Source: Larix kaempferi
Lineage: Eukaryota > Streptophyta > Pinopsida > Pinales > Pinaceae
Direction: 5' to 3'
NCBI GenBank assembly: GCA_027924585.1
Contig: BSBM01000050.1
Location: 1,426,001-1,490,000 of the forward strand
DNA: 64,000 bases
Numbering within the stretch: the stretch's first letter is position 1; every line of letters starts with the position of its first letter. A model generated the notes under the pieces. It made no database searches and was not told the DNA's origin. It saw only the letters and a program-made list of their open reading frames with translations. Below, one piece after another: positions 12,696 to 23,940 of the stretch. A program made the position numbers and the translations under genes.

Positions 12696-12705
12696 CTCCC
12701 TCTTA
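12696..12705 (-). other. copia1 polypurine tract
   Basis: Minus-strand TAAGAGGGAG directly against the 3' LTR. The longer context (AATACCTTCCTAGTTAAGAGGGAG region) is conserved in copia2 and copia3 at the same place. Confidence 0.8.
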
Positions 12706-12984
12706 ACTAGGAAGGTATTCTCTAGACACAGGTCATCAATACATATTGCCACAAGTCTTCAATTCTGGAGCTGGATCATCGTCACTGGATCACGGAGCAT
12801 CATCGTTACTGCTGCTGTACTCGTCATCTCGATCACTGGGCTATCTCTCAATTATTCTCGTCATAGGAAGTTCTACAGAGCCAACCCTTTTTCATGCTGG
12901 ATGTAGGCCTAGCCTCCTGTAGGTCTTCATCATCTCTGCGAGCTGGCCATCCTGTGGAATCCTCAGGGCTGATTACGTGCGTCA
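12706..12984 (-). other. copia1 3' non-coding region, unique part
   Basis: Non-coding and shared at the sequence level with 24675-24890 (copia2) and 34681-34890 (copia3). The copies share an atcatcgtcactgctgct-like block, then cgtcataggaagttctac. No ORF. Confidence 0.6.
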
Positions 12985-13565
12985 ACAAAACCTAGCAAGA
13001 GCATCGTAGGACTGATTACATGCCCAACACAACCTGCAAGATATCCCAGGGAGCTATTACACGTGACCTCGCAAAACCTAGCAAGAGCATCCCAGGACTG
13101 ATTACGTGCCCAACACAACCTGCAAGATCTCCCAGGGAGCTATTATATGCGACTAGGCAAGCAAAACCTAGCAAGAGCATCTCAGGATTGATTACGTGCC
13201 CAACACAACCTGCAGGATCTCCCAGGGAGCGATTATATGCTGCCAAGCAAAACCTAGCAAGAGCATCCCAGGCTGATTACGTGCCTAGCACAACCTACAA
13301 GATCTCCCTGGGTGAAATTACATGCCGCGGACAAAACCTCGAAAGAGAAATTGCTAGATCTCCTAGGGAGCTATTATATGCCATAGGAAAAACCTAGCAA
13401 GAGTATCCGCAAATCTCCCATGGCATTATTATATGTCCCTCTAAGCAAAACCTCGAAAGAGCATTTTCCAGATCTCCCAGGGAGCTATTATATGCCATAG
13501 GCTAAAGCTAGCAAGAGTATTTGCAAATCTCCCAGGGCGCTATTATATGCTTATCACACAACCTG
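12985..13565 (-). repeat. copia1 tandem array A
   Basis: Degenerate tandem repeats of about 65-90 bp. Each unit contains aacctagcaagagcat or aacctcgaaagagcat, then atctcccagggagctatta and tatgc. About seven units are visible. Homologous arrays lie at the same place in copia2 (24895-25555) and copia3 (34895-35578). Confidence 0.85.
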
Positions 13566-13569
13566 TCCA

Positions 13570-13885
13570 CGACCATGGAGTATCATCCTGATACTCATGA
13601 TCCACCTGATCATCCTCGCACGGAGCATCATCTTGATGCTCATGATCATATTGATCATCATCATACAGTACATCATTCTGATGCACATCATCATCGCATG
13701 ATCATCTTGATCATCGTCACAACATCGTCCTGATGCGTATCATCATCGCATGATCATCCTGATCATCGTCATAGCATCGTCCCGATGCATAATCTGGAGC
13801 ATCTTCCTGATGCTCATCACACATGATCATCCTGATCATCATACATAACAGTAACAGAATCATTGTCCTGATGCTCATCACACAA
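13570..13885 (-). repeat. copia1 tandem array B (TGATCA-rich)
   Basis: Short degenerate repeats built on gatcatcctgatcatc and catcctgatgctcatc. The core TGATCA is a perfect palindrome that recurs many times, so either strand could fold into hairpins. Counterparts lie at 25558-26000 and 35585-36145. Confidence 0.8.
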
Positions 13886-13984
13886 TGCTTACATCCACAG
13901 CCATGGGAAGGATCCTCCTACCACCATGCTTGGAATGGCTCATGCAAATGTGTCCCATCATTTCTTCCTCGAAGTATCTTCTAT

Positions 13985-16900
13985 CTAAAGAACACCAAGC
14001 CTCTCTCTGAAGTACTCGAACTTTACTCTGAAGCCTCCTCTTTGCACCATATCCCTGATATAGTAATATTTGATCTCGATGTGCTTCGACCTGTCATGGA
14101 ACACCGGGTTCTCTGACAACTTCACACAACTCTGGTTGTCACAATAAATACAGGTAGCATCCAACTGGAGATCAAATAAATCATACAGTAGCTTCCTTAG
14201 CCATACTGCCTCACAACTAGCCGAACAAGCTGCGACATACTCTGCTTTGGCTGTACTCAGTGCTACGCAGAATTGCTTCCTGCTAAACCAAGAGATCACA
14301 CCTGATCCCATACTGAAGCAGCACCCCGAAGTGTTCTTCCTATTTGCAGCACTGCCTGCCCAATCTGAATCAACATAACCCTCTAGGTTAAACTTTTGAT
14401 TCGCATCATACTTGAGCCCATAATCAATCGTACCCTTCAGGTACCTCAGAATATGCTTTACAACAATTAGGGGAACATGTCTAGGATCTGTCAGAAACTG
14501 GCTCAAGGTGTTCACTGCAAAGCAAATATCTTGTCTCATGTTTGTCAGGTACATCAAGGACCCAATCATCTGACCATACACCGTGACATCAACCGACTCT
14601 GATGAAGCATCACTCAATAGATTTAGGTTCGATGCCATAGGTGTGGCCATGGCCTTGTAGTCGATCATCCCGACCCACTTCAATATCTCTACTACATACT
14701 TCCCTTGTCCAAGGAAGATTCCATTTGCACTCTGCCACACCTCTATACCTAGAAAGTAATGCATCATACCCAAGTCTTTCATCTCGAACTCGGTAGCAAG
14801 CTTCCTCTTCGTGTCGGCAATCAACCTATCCTCTCCTGTCAAAAACAGGTCATCCACATACAATAGGAGTATCATTGGATTGTCTTCCTCAACCTTGTAG
14901 TAAAGGTTGGAATCCGCTTTACTCTTAGTAAAGCCTAAACTGGACAGGAAGCTGTCTATCTTGCCGTACCATGTCCTAGGTGCTTGCTTCAAGCCATACA
15001 AGGCTTTCTTCAATCTGCACACATATGACTCCCTGTCATGTGTCTCAAAACCAAGTGGCTGCTCCGCATACACTTCCTCTTCGACTACACCATTCAAGAA
15101 AGTTGTCTTGACATCCATCTAGTGTATCTTCCATTTCATTACTGCAGCTAGAGAAAGTGTTGTTCTGATGGAAGTGTATATGGCTACAAGAGGAAAAGTA
15201 TCTTCATAATCTATCCCCTCTTTTTGGGAGAAGCCACAAGCTACAAATCTTGCCTTGTATTTCTCTATGCTACCATCTGCAACATGCTTGATCTTATAGA
15301 TCCATTTGGAAGTTACAACAGACTTCCCTTTTGGTCTTGAGACCACATCCCAAACATCATTACTCATGATTTACTGATATTCCTCGATCATGGCATTCTT
15401 CCATTACTGCATCCCGGATCCTGGGAACTTCAGATTCTTCAATATCTTTAATAGATGGTTTTCTTTGAACTTCGTTGCTGGAACAAATGTTGTAGTCCTT
15501 CTTTTGTAGGTGATTGTACACGATCTTTCCTACAAGTCAAATTCAATTGCATGATTAGAAACTTCTCATAGTTTACAGAACAAAGTCTTACACATAAATG
15601 CATATGTCATACAATCATGCAATTATCTTATCCAATACAACATTTATCCATATCCCGTAACTTTCTAGATGCCTTCCATCTCTACCAGAGCATTGTTAAG
15701 AGTGTGCACTACTCCCAACATGTTAGCAAATATGTTTCATTCTAGATAAGTAGCAATGGAATGTTGTACAATGCCATAGGCCACTTAACCATCACATGCA
15801 TATTAGTAGTATCTTGTTCATTAATGCAACTTTTATAAAATGCATAATATACATCCTAAGTCTAGGAACATAAGTATGTACATAACTGAACATCATTTAA
15901 GTAATCATATATCCAGGAAATAACAATTCAAATACTTATCTTTGTTTGGTTGTTGGGTGGACTCCCTCTCAATCTTTGTTTCCTTGCAGGAGCTACTGGA
16001 GTCTCTGATAGTGTGCACCTTAACCAATGCTGAAAATGGATGAGAGGTTCTTCCTTTCTGCAACTCCATTATGTTGTGGATTGTAAGGAGTGGTCAACTC
16101 CCTCTTAATCCTTGAGTCACTGCATAACTTATTGAAGTCTTCTGAAGTGAATTCTCCACCATTGTCGGATCTAAAAGTCTTGATCTTCTTTTAAGTGTGG
16201 TTTTCTATCAAGGCTTTGAATTCCTTAAATTTGCTGAATACTTCATCTTTGTTCTTCAAGAAATAAATCCAAGTCTTCCTAGAGAAATCATCAATGAATG
16301 AAACATACCCACTCAGAGAACTGGGTGACATCGGGCCACATACATCGGAGTGGATAATTTCCAAGATTCCTTATACCTTGCTTTCACTGCTTGGAAATGC
16401 CTTCTTTGTGTTCTTTCCTTTTGCACATCCTTTGTAAACACCTTCATACTTTGATTGGATTTCAGGAAGACCTTCTACTTCTTTGCTTGCAATTGGTAGT
16501 GCCCTATAGTGCACATGAGAAATCCTTCTGTGCGAAAGTTCACTTGGTTCCATGGATTCATGTACCCTGGCATGTTCAGGTTGTCCCTTCAATTTGTACA
16601 ATCCTCCCTCTTGCTCTCCAATCACTACTGCATCATCTATAGTCTTACCTTTTGGCCACATAAGTACTTGGCCATCCACAAATGCAACTCTCATCCATTT
16701 TGCATCCAAAGATGATATGGAGAGAATATTTTTCTTGAGCCCAGGTACATATAGAACATCTTGCATCTTTAAAGACTTCCCAGAGTCTAACTTGTAGGAG
16801 GATTCACCACTTCCTTTTATGGGGTATTGATAGTCATCCCCAAGTTTCACCTTATGAGGTGACTCATGTTCAGATAGGTCCATAAGAGATTCTTTGAATC

Positions 16901-17881
16901 TCGTCATATGTTTAGAAGCCCCACTATCAATAAGCCAATCATTACACCCATGTGTAACAGTACCTGTGAGAGCAGAGATTAGAACATATTCATCGTCACT
17001 TGAAGAGTCTTCTCACTTTATACTCTAGCCTTCTTCCTGGGAGGCTCATCATCCTCAGCAGCATGAGCATGATATCTCTTCTTGTTGTTGTTCTTCTTAT
17101 TGTTGTTGAAGTCTCTTTTGTTCTCTGGACAATCTCGGGCAAAGTGTCCTTTCTCATTACATGTGAAGCATCTACCATGACAGGTGTCTTTCTTAAAGTT
17201 CTCCCTTTGATGATGGAGAGAAGATTTCCTGGTATTAGGTTTCTCCTTCTTGGACTTACTTCTTATATTGTGAGCAGTGAGAGCTTGGTTTTCACTTCCC
17301 ATCTTTTCTTCTTGGGCCACAAGTCTAGCTTCTTCTTGTGAACATTCCTCCCATAGTCTACTGAAAGAGATCAACTTCTTTCTTGCACAAATACCTTAGA
17401 TGATGGAGTCCCATGACCTAGGTAGGCCATTCAATGTGGTCATGACAACTTCTCCATTCTCCACTACTTCATCCACAACTTCAAGTTGTTCTTTGATTTG
17501 AGAGACCTTAGTAAAGTAGGATTGGATGGTCTCTCCATTCTGGAACTTAACCCCTTTTAATTGATTCCGCAGAGTCATCTTCCGATTTATATTCTTTCCT
17601 TCAAACAACTTGGTCAAGGAGTCAAACATCTCCTTAGGTGTCTTTAAGGAAGACACATGGGGTATGAGATGGTCTTTTATAGAATCAACAATGATTCTCT
17701 TGGCCTTAACCAAGTTCTTCTTGTGTAAGGTCTTAGCCTCATCTCCCTCTGGGACTAGAACCTCTTCTTTTATGTAGGTGTCCAAATCATTCTCTTCTAG
17801 GATTAACCCAATCCTATACTTCCATGCTCGGAAGTTTCCAACTCCTTCAAGCTTATCCTCAAGCTTGGTGTGGTGATACAT
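13985..17881 (-). pseudogene. copia1 gag-pol polyprotein, broken
   Basis: Gag starts at 17881 (KLEDKLEGVGNFRAWKYRIG) and keeps the zinc knuckle CFTCNEKGHFARDC near 17150. The protease motif WLIDSGASKHMT lies near 16930. Integrase shows the second catalytic Asp in FRSDNGGEF near 16170 and GVAERKN near 16060. Reverse transcriptase begins near 15367 and has YVDD near 14850; RNase H follows to 13985. Breaks: TAA at 17396, a frameshift near 17018, a stop at 16371, a filler replacing the integrase C-terminus and linker (about 15480-16050), TAG at 15119, and a loss of about 27 codons near the C-terminus. It would encode the replication proteins of the element but cannot do so as it stands. Confidence 0.9.
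15480..16040 (-). other. Intron-like filler inside copia1 pol, shared with copia2
   Basis: Non-coding AT-rich stretch where the integrase C-terminus and linker should be. 15660-16010 aligns by eye with 27115-27440 of copia2; both contain actcccaacatgt and ttctagataagtagcaatgg. A short frame reading ARKQRLRGS borders it in copia1, and ERKQRLRGS in copia2. The origin is unknown to me: a captured intron, or a relic of an unrelated sequence. Confidence 0.65.
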
Positions 17882-18612
17882 CTTAATGAGAAATTCAAAT
17901 GGAAATAAAAGATTTAGGTCTTACCACTTGATTTGCTGAAAACTGGATCTGGAGTTGGATTAGGATTTGTTAGAGAAACCCTCAAATTCAAACTTTGAAT
18001 TCCAAACTTCTGAAAGGATGGAAAGATGCACTTTGCTGAGCTGATCAAGCTGGTATACTTCAATTTTGAAATCTACAAAATTTGAACCCTCAAAATTACC
18101 TTTGAAACTTCCGGATCTTCTCGACAACATCCCAAACTAGGGTTTGATAATGCACGGGGTTCTACCCAGCCAAAAAGTTCGATCTTGTGCTCTAAACTTC
18201 GATTTTTTTGAGGAGCATCCAGCCATGGTCACAGATTCCAAAAATTTCCACTTTTGCAGAAACCCTAATTTTCCACCTTTCTGATCAAAATCCCGACCTA
18301 GGGTTTGATGATGCCCAGGGTTCTGCCCAACCAAAAAGTTTGACCTTGGTCTCTAAACTTCGATTTTCTTGAGGAGCATCTAGCCGTGGTCTCGGATTCC
18401 AAAAATTTCAACTTTTTTCGAAACCCTAATTTCTCGTAGCAGTGACTGGCCAAAAACTGAAAGTGCTCAGAATTGAATTCTGTCTCGATAGAAAGATGCA
18501 CCCTTCCAAGGAGAGTCAACCTAGCCTCTTGCCTTTGATGATTTGAGGAGAGAAACCCAAAGATTAAGAAGCCCTACCTTCCGTAGCTGCAAAGTGTCTT
18601 CTTCTTAGCACG
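17882..18612 (-). repeat. copia1 leader with a tandem duplication of about 161 bp
   Basis: Untranslated leader between PBS and gag. A block beginning cccaaactagggtttgat (18131) recurs at 18292 as cccgacctagggtttgat. Both carry ctaaacttcgattttt and aaaccctaatttt. The copia3 leader (40500-40680) has a single copy. The leader of Copia elements carries dimerisation and packaging signals, so the duplication may matter, but this is inference. Confidence 0.7.
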
Positions 18613-18624
18613 GCTCTGATACCA
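18613..18624 (-). other. copia1 primer-binding site (initiator tRNA-Met)
   Basis: Minus-strand TGGTATCAGAGC directly against the 5' LTR. This is the standard plant Copia site complementary to the initiator tRNA-Met 3' end. Confidence 0.9.
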
Positions 18625-19312
18625 TGTTAATTTTTCGATAAATGCATTCAAACATTATCTAGGATCCTACTAAGAGAATAAAAAGCACAACATAACAATC
18701 CTAAACACAAGAGACATAGAGTTTCCTCGGGGAAAACCAAGAAGGTGAAAAACCCCGCAACTTCCTCAGAGATAGAATAAGCCCCAATACAAAGATCACA
18801 ATGATCAAACCCAAAAGATAGATGACTCCAAGAGACATAGAGTTTCCTCGGGGAAAACCAAGAAGGTGAAAAACCCCGCAACTTCCTCAGAGATAGAATA
18901 AGCCCCAATACAAAGATCACAATGATCAAACGCAAAAGATAGATGACTCCAACAGCTACTCCTCCTCCACTTGTGCGCACTCCTCTCTCAACTAATGCGA
19001 GATGGATGAGTGAGTGAATGAATAGAATGAGACACACTCACTCTCTATTCATACACAACTTAACCTGCCTTTAACTCTTGCTGGGCCGACTTCCTAAGGA
19101 AGTCTAATGACCCACTCACATGACATAAGCAGGGACGACCCCACACTGGTGGTCTAATAACCCATCAAATATAAGTTGCGACACTTGGGACACTTACAAA
19201 TACAAATGACAACACTTATGATTGGAGGAATAATACATCTCCATCATTAATATAATAAAGTACAAGTGTAATACATAGAAGAATATCTTCCGAAGTTACA
19301 GATACATCAACA
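18625..19312 (-). repeat. copia1 5' LTR (688 bp) with internal 121-bp duplication
   Basis: Bounded by the PBS on the left and the CTCAC duplication on the right. 18711-18831 is repeated at 18832-18952 with almost no change; the 3' LTR has one copy. Since both LTRs are copied from one template at insertion, the duplication arose after integration. Many differences between the LTRs are C/T or G/A changes. Confidence 0.9.
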
Positions 19313-19407
19313 CTCACACTGTAAAGTGTTGCAAGTTTGAGTTAACACCCTAATTGCAAGTTTGTTCACCTCTGGGTCTCTGCCACTGTAGTGTGTCCAC
19401 CACACAT
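19313..19407 (-). pseudogene. hAT transposase remnant, dimerisation exon (5' part)
   Basis: Minus-strand frame WWTHYSGRDPEVNKLAIRVL, then CNTLQCE, the standard hAT dimerisation start. It continues in frame into 12121-12056 once the copia1 target duplication is counted once. The exon begins after an acceptor reading CATTATAG (plus 19408-19415). Confidence 0.85.
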
Positions 19408-19554
19408 CTATAATGAATAGAAGGAAATGAAATATAACGAATTAAATTTCCACGGAGTAACAAATAGATAGAAAGGAAAGAGTAAATACTAAAGACCTTG
19501 AAATTTGAAAGTTTTAAACAATATTGTACTTGAAGGTTTAACTTTGAAGCCTAC
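19408..19554 (-). other. hAT intron (147 bp)
   Basis: Donor GTAGGC (plus-strand end at 19554) and acceptor TTATAG (19408). Removing it joins the frames in register (..RMP then VWWTHY). AT-rich, no ORF. Confidence 0.7.
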
Positions 19555-19789
19555 TTGGCATCCTCATGGTTCTATCTTAGAAAGTTATGTCATAACCAAA
19601 AGTGCCAGCCGCTAGCCTATAGATCTCCATCTGTTTGGAAATCTTTGAGCATTCAAAGGGAGTTAACACCATCCTCTGAACACACTCGAAAAATGCATCC
19701 ATGACCTCAACATCAAATTGAAATCCACATGCATAAGAGAACACGGGGTTGAGGTAGAGCTTTGCTGCATGAATGGGATGATGGAAGAT
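19555..19789 (-). pseudogene. hAT transposase remnant, central exon (3' part)
   Basis: Minus-strand frame HHPIHAAKLYLNPVFSY, later EIYRLAAGTFGYDI, matching the conserved IHAA.YLNP block of plant DUF659/hAT proteins. One premature TAA follows FGYDITF. The exon is cut at 19789 by Gy-B and continues at 48492. The short stretch before it on the far side ends VVIDERRNNTL, which fits the usual ID.RW..QL that precedes HAA. Confidence 0.85.
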
Positions 19790-21920
19790 TGTTACTGCTC
19801 AAAATAACACCCTTGACCAAGGTCACAGATCATGGTGCGAAGATTGGTAAGCACGGGAGGAGCTAGTGCCCAATGTCACTTTTGGTCAACTCCTAAGACC
19901 AAGGGGGAGTACCTAGATTTCAGTGAATGATATCTGTAATTGCTTAAACAACACACAAACACCTTTCCCAAGAAAACTCTCAACAAATATCAGAGCCTTA
20001 CGGAGTCCAAATAATAAAGCAACAATAACATTAAGTGATAGGTAGGAGTTATATCACTTCTTCATGTATCCCAAGAAAGATAATTTCAATATGCTACTTC
20101 TGTTATAATGTTGCAATAGTTAAAATACTTCATAAAACTTGATATAAATCAATCACAATGATGCCAACTTACCATATGATATGTACCTTGCATAGTAGGG
20201 CAAGGGGCAAGCCTCCGAAGGGTGAAGAGAAACACTAAATCAGATCTGGTATGTGCCCTAGAACAACACCCAAATAGATGGTGGTTCCGCTTACCACGTT
20301 TCCTAACAGGTGTCCAACCCCACAGGGGTCAATCCAAGCCCAAAACCTTGTTTTTTAGACCTTCAAACTTGGCTGAAATGATGAATAAATATCCTGTACC
20401 TGCAATATAAGATCTGCAAAACAAAATCCTAGCAAGCATAGGTCACGGGAAACCTCACAATCCAACCACGAGAAAAGGGTGCCTTTAAGAATCCACCATT
20501 AAATTTCCTAGGTCGCACTTTTTCATCCAAACAGACGGTTCCAAATTTCGAATATTTTTTGGGATATGATTTTTTCTAATGTTAAGGGTTTTTCCAATAT
20601 TATATTTTTTGGTATTTCGACAATATATACACAACATATTATTGATAAAAAAGAGAAGAGGATTTATGACCTTAGTCCTCAACCTTAGTGAAATTAGAGA
20701 TCGAGGTCAACATCCCTAGTCAATTTGATTATTCAAGATTTACCAACTACGGGAAAAGGCTAGTAACCTGATACTAAGTTGAAGTAGCCAAATCCTAATT
20801 AGGGAAAAGAATGGATGCCAAGGCCCACATTGGAGAGCTCCTTCAAAAGGAAGGTCTTCTAGAACAAGATTGACAAGATGCCACTAAAACACTAATTTAC
20901 CTTGCTTGAGATGCAAAAGCAACGTCAAACAAGAAAATTGAGAGATCTTACCAACATTAACCAAGGAAAGAGAAAGAGAAAGAGTTCTTAGGTCCTTCTT
21001 AGCCACGAGTTATTACAACTATTCTTTGGATCAATCTTGCAAGATAGTAAACCCTAGAAATTCCAACATTCAACCTTCATCACATGAAAAGCTTGCCAAA
21101 AAGAGAGGTGCGCCTAATTCAATTATTCCAATCTACAAAGAGAACGAGAAATAAGTGCATATTAGGACCCTTGTCTCATTTCAAATGAATGATAGGAGCC
21201 TTTATTTATATAGGCATCCTAGTCTTTTTGAAGTTTAGAGCCTACCTTACTAAAAATAAAATGATTTAATTTTAGGGTTTGTCACCCACAAGCCGAGGAC
21301 TAAACCACAAAAGACTATAAATAAGGATAAAATAGTGAAAATGGATTCATCCGAATGAAGTGATGAGTCGGGGGAGGACGTCATGCCCCGACTAACCCCA
21401 ACAATGTAGAAGATCCCTAAACGTCCTCCCTCATTAGTATGGTAAGGCCTTTTGAAGAGGATTATGTCACGATGAAGTGTGCACATGTGAACCAAGAGGA
21501 GGGGCATACAAGAAAAGGAAGGTCCAAGCGGGAATAAATGAGGTGTGCTGAATTGGGTATGCCAACCCTTACATGCGCAATCACTTTCTACATGGTATAA
21601 ACATGAATGTGGCCAGGAGCCCCTAAGTCATGTGCCCTAATGGGTCCATCCCAAGAAGCACTGGACACCAACCCAGGGCACAAATGTCCCAACATGATGG
21701 GGGACTTCTGCCCATCAAGGGGAAGTCAACGATACCACTAAGCCAACACTTCTTGGAATGAAAAGCAAGAGGACCTACCATGACCAAAACATGGGTCTTG
21801 AGCCCTGCTAGGCCAACACTTTTACATAATAAAGCCTAGACTTGGCCTTTTATAATGCAAAAGACCCCTTCACTCTGGTATATCTTGGTAAGCACGTTGC
21901 AGACAATCTGGAGTGTAACG
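19790..21920 (-). repeat. Gy-B 3' LTR (2,131 bp)
   Basis: Starts tgttactgctcaaaataac and ends gtgtaacg; homologous to 42760-44904 plus 48440-48486. A related fragment lies at 53023-54390. ORFs inside it are not conserved between copies. Confidence 0.85.
21203..21212 (-). promoter_or_regulatory. TATA box of Gy-B 3' LTR
   Basis: Minus-strand TATATAAATAAAGG. The matching site in the 5' LTR (about 44210-44218) reads CATATAAATAAAGG. Confidence 0.5.
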
Positions 21921-22387
21921 ACTGGCTCCAATTGCGGGATATGCACTCTTCTTCGGAATGTATGAGAACCCCCTAGAATCTCTTGGAATCTGTAGACCTA
22001 CACACACATCTAACAACAACTATGTCAAATGTATCAGAGGCAAACACTTTTGTCCTACCTTGTTCAAATCTAAATGAAATGCAATAAACAACAAGTGCAA
22101 TGCATGGGTAAAAGAAAATGATGATATCAAATGAATCTAATGCAGGAGATTATGCAACCTACCTACCTACCTACCCTAAGCATGGTTAAAATAATAGGTC
22201 AAGTAAAATCATAGTACCAATGAAGCCACCTTAACATATCATTCATGCTAGGGATTCTTCCTTTGTCTTTGGAAATAGTCCAAGACAAAATCACGTCAAT
22301 TGTGAGCTGAGTAGATGGCATTACCTTCATCGAAATGGGGTTGGAACAATGGAAGGGACCACGAACTTGGATGACTTTAAATTCCCT
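21921..22387 (-). other. Gy-B 3' non-coding interior
   Basis: Between the RNase H frame and the 3' LTR. It includes a short cctacctacctaccta run (about 22160-22175). A clear polypurine tract next to the LTR is not visible; the expected site is degenerate. Confidence 0.4.
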
Positions 22388-23443
22388 CTAAGAAGAAAGG
22401 CCCCTTTCACAAGCCCCCTTTTTCCAAGCTTGGACAGGGCTCAAGTACAAACTGTCATCATCATAAGCCTGTTCACTGTTCTCTGTTTGTGGCCCCAAAT
22501 AACCCTCGTAACCAACGAGGACCCCTACATAGTGAGGCTGAAAAAATTCTTCCATGTTGTTCATAAACCTGTGCATCTGCTTGTCGTCATAAAAAATCTG
22601 TCAATCTTCAAAGTTATCAAGAGCCGAAGGTATGAAAACTAATTGTACTCTTCTTGATTCTAAGATGATCTTGCAAGGGTAAAGGACGGAAGCAAATGCC
22701 GCTAGGGACTTGGTTAGTTGATTTTGAGCTTTGGGAATCACTTGTAAAGATAAGGCGTTGAAATTTTGCGTGGTTAGTCACATTGCATTCTTGAACCCTT
22801 CCAACCTTTGATTTTTACATGCAAATTTTCCTTTGACTTGCATCACAATTAGATTAGAGTTGCCAATAATCTCTAAAAAATTAATACCATAATTTTTAGC
22901 TAACTCAAGTCCATGCAAGACAACTTCGTACTCAGCTACATTGTTAGTACCTTCAAATTCAAGGCGATAAGGAAAACAATGTTTACCAACACAAGTGGAA
23001 ATTAATACAATACCTACACCCATACTTGACTCAGACTTGACCCCATCGAAGTTCATTGTCCAAAACGGATTAGCAACATCAGTGGCGAAGGCTATATAGG
23101 ACCCAATATTGTTTTGAAAGTAAACTGTTTCAATATTCGGGTCTTTTGGGTCCTCTACATCGTGTCTTCTTATGGGCATTGGCTCTTCCGCAAAAGGTTG
23201 TTCATCTTCTTGCTGTCGAAATCCTACATCAATCCCTGAGAAGCATGGATGAAATTGTTGGTTGAGATCCACCCTAGGAGAGGGTAAACCTGGATGCTCA
23301 AGATTTGCAATAGAAACCTCCATATGCAACCCTATATCATCATCAATGGTAAACAAGCGTGGCCGAATCGATTCATCAGGATCTTCATCAAAAATTGGTT
23401 TTCCAAGGTCATCAAAATTTACACTTCCCTCATTAGAAGAGTC
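22388..23443 (-). pseudogene. Gy-B RNase H domain region, stops present
   Basis: One minus-strand frame from 23443 to 22388, interrupted by stops at 22778 and near 22600. After an acidic spacer it shows FDGVKSESSMGVGIVLIS, then YRLEFEGTNNVAEYEVVLHG and IIGNSNLIVMQVKG. This is the RNase H fold found next to pol in plant gypsy elements (RVT_3 type). The third catalytic Asp of the usual GDS motif is Asn here (GNS). Further downstream it keeps NFNALSLQVIPKAQNQL and FMNNMEEFF. The frame joins in register with 41470-42004 across the copia4 insertion. No reverse transcriptase precedes it. Confidence 0.8.
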
Positions 23444-23448
23444 ATATA

Positions 23449-23930
23449 TGTTAGATTTTAAGATATAATTTTCATCTCTTTCAACTTTAACTACAAATAA
23501 GTATCACTGAAAGAATAACCATGCACATAAACACAAGGACACACCGAATTTACCCGGGGAAAACCCAAACTCGGGAAAAACCCAACAAACCTTTCTTGTT
23601 CAGATATTTAGTACATAGTACAAGTACATCATATATAAAAGTGATCTAGAATAAGATAGATCACATAGAAAGATGATACCAAAGAAAAGAACCCCATAAA
23701 ACAGTCTTCTACAACCCTTGAGAGAACTTCTTCCTTGCTTGAGTGAACAAATGAGGAGGACGTCACCCTTTATTTATAATTGATTTTGGCCGACTTTTTC
23801 ACCGGGGCAGACTTGTCTATTTTGTTTGGGACGACTTGTGTTCTAGAATAATAAATTACAATTTATTAATTGTTTTCTGTTGGGCCGACTTGGCTAGTGA
23901 CGATACCTCACGTAGCTACAAGCATCGACA
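23449..23930 (-). repeat. copia4 3' LTR (482 bp)
   Basis: Ends gcatcgaca at 23930, followed directly by the PPT (ctccctctta, 23931-23940). A minus-strand TATAAATA box is at 23772-23778. It aligns throughout with 33595-34067. Confidence 0.9.
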
Positions 23931-23940
23931 CTCCCTCTTA
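23931..23940 (-). other. copia4 polypurine tract
   Basis: Minus-strand TAAGAGGGAG adjoining the LTR, identical to that of copia1, copia2 and copia3. Confidence 0.8.

Larger units (their letters stand above)
12122..19312 (-). mobile_element. copia1: Ty1/copia element with 3' arrays and a degraded pol
   Basis: LTRs at 12122-12695 and 18625-19312 begin TGTTAA on the plus strand and end ..CAACA or ..CAATA. The target duplication CTCAC is at 12117-12121 and 19313-19317. In minus-strand order: 5' LTR, PBS complementary to initiator tRNA-Met, leader, gag, protease, part of integrase, an intron-like filler, reverse transcriptase, RNase H, two tandem arrays, PPT and 3' LTR. It is inserted in the dimerisation exon of the hAT gene. 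Several stops and frameshifts make it inactive. Confidence 0.95.

Noticed and set aside
13016-13397. ORFs of 76 and 125 codons with repeated residues
   Set aside because: These are translations of tandem array A in copia1. Similar repeat-derived frames occur in copia2 and copia3 (25126-25574, 35094-35592).
12985-13565. CRISPR-like array
   Set aside because: Units are degenerate, adjacent, of variable length and without unique spacers. They lie inside a plant retrotransposon.
18648-19037. 129-codon minus-strand ORF
   Set aside because: It lies within the copia1 5' LTR and its repetitiveness comes from the 121-bp duplication.
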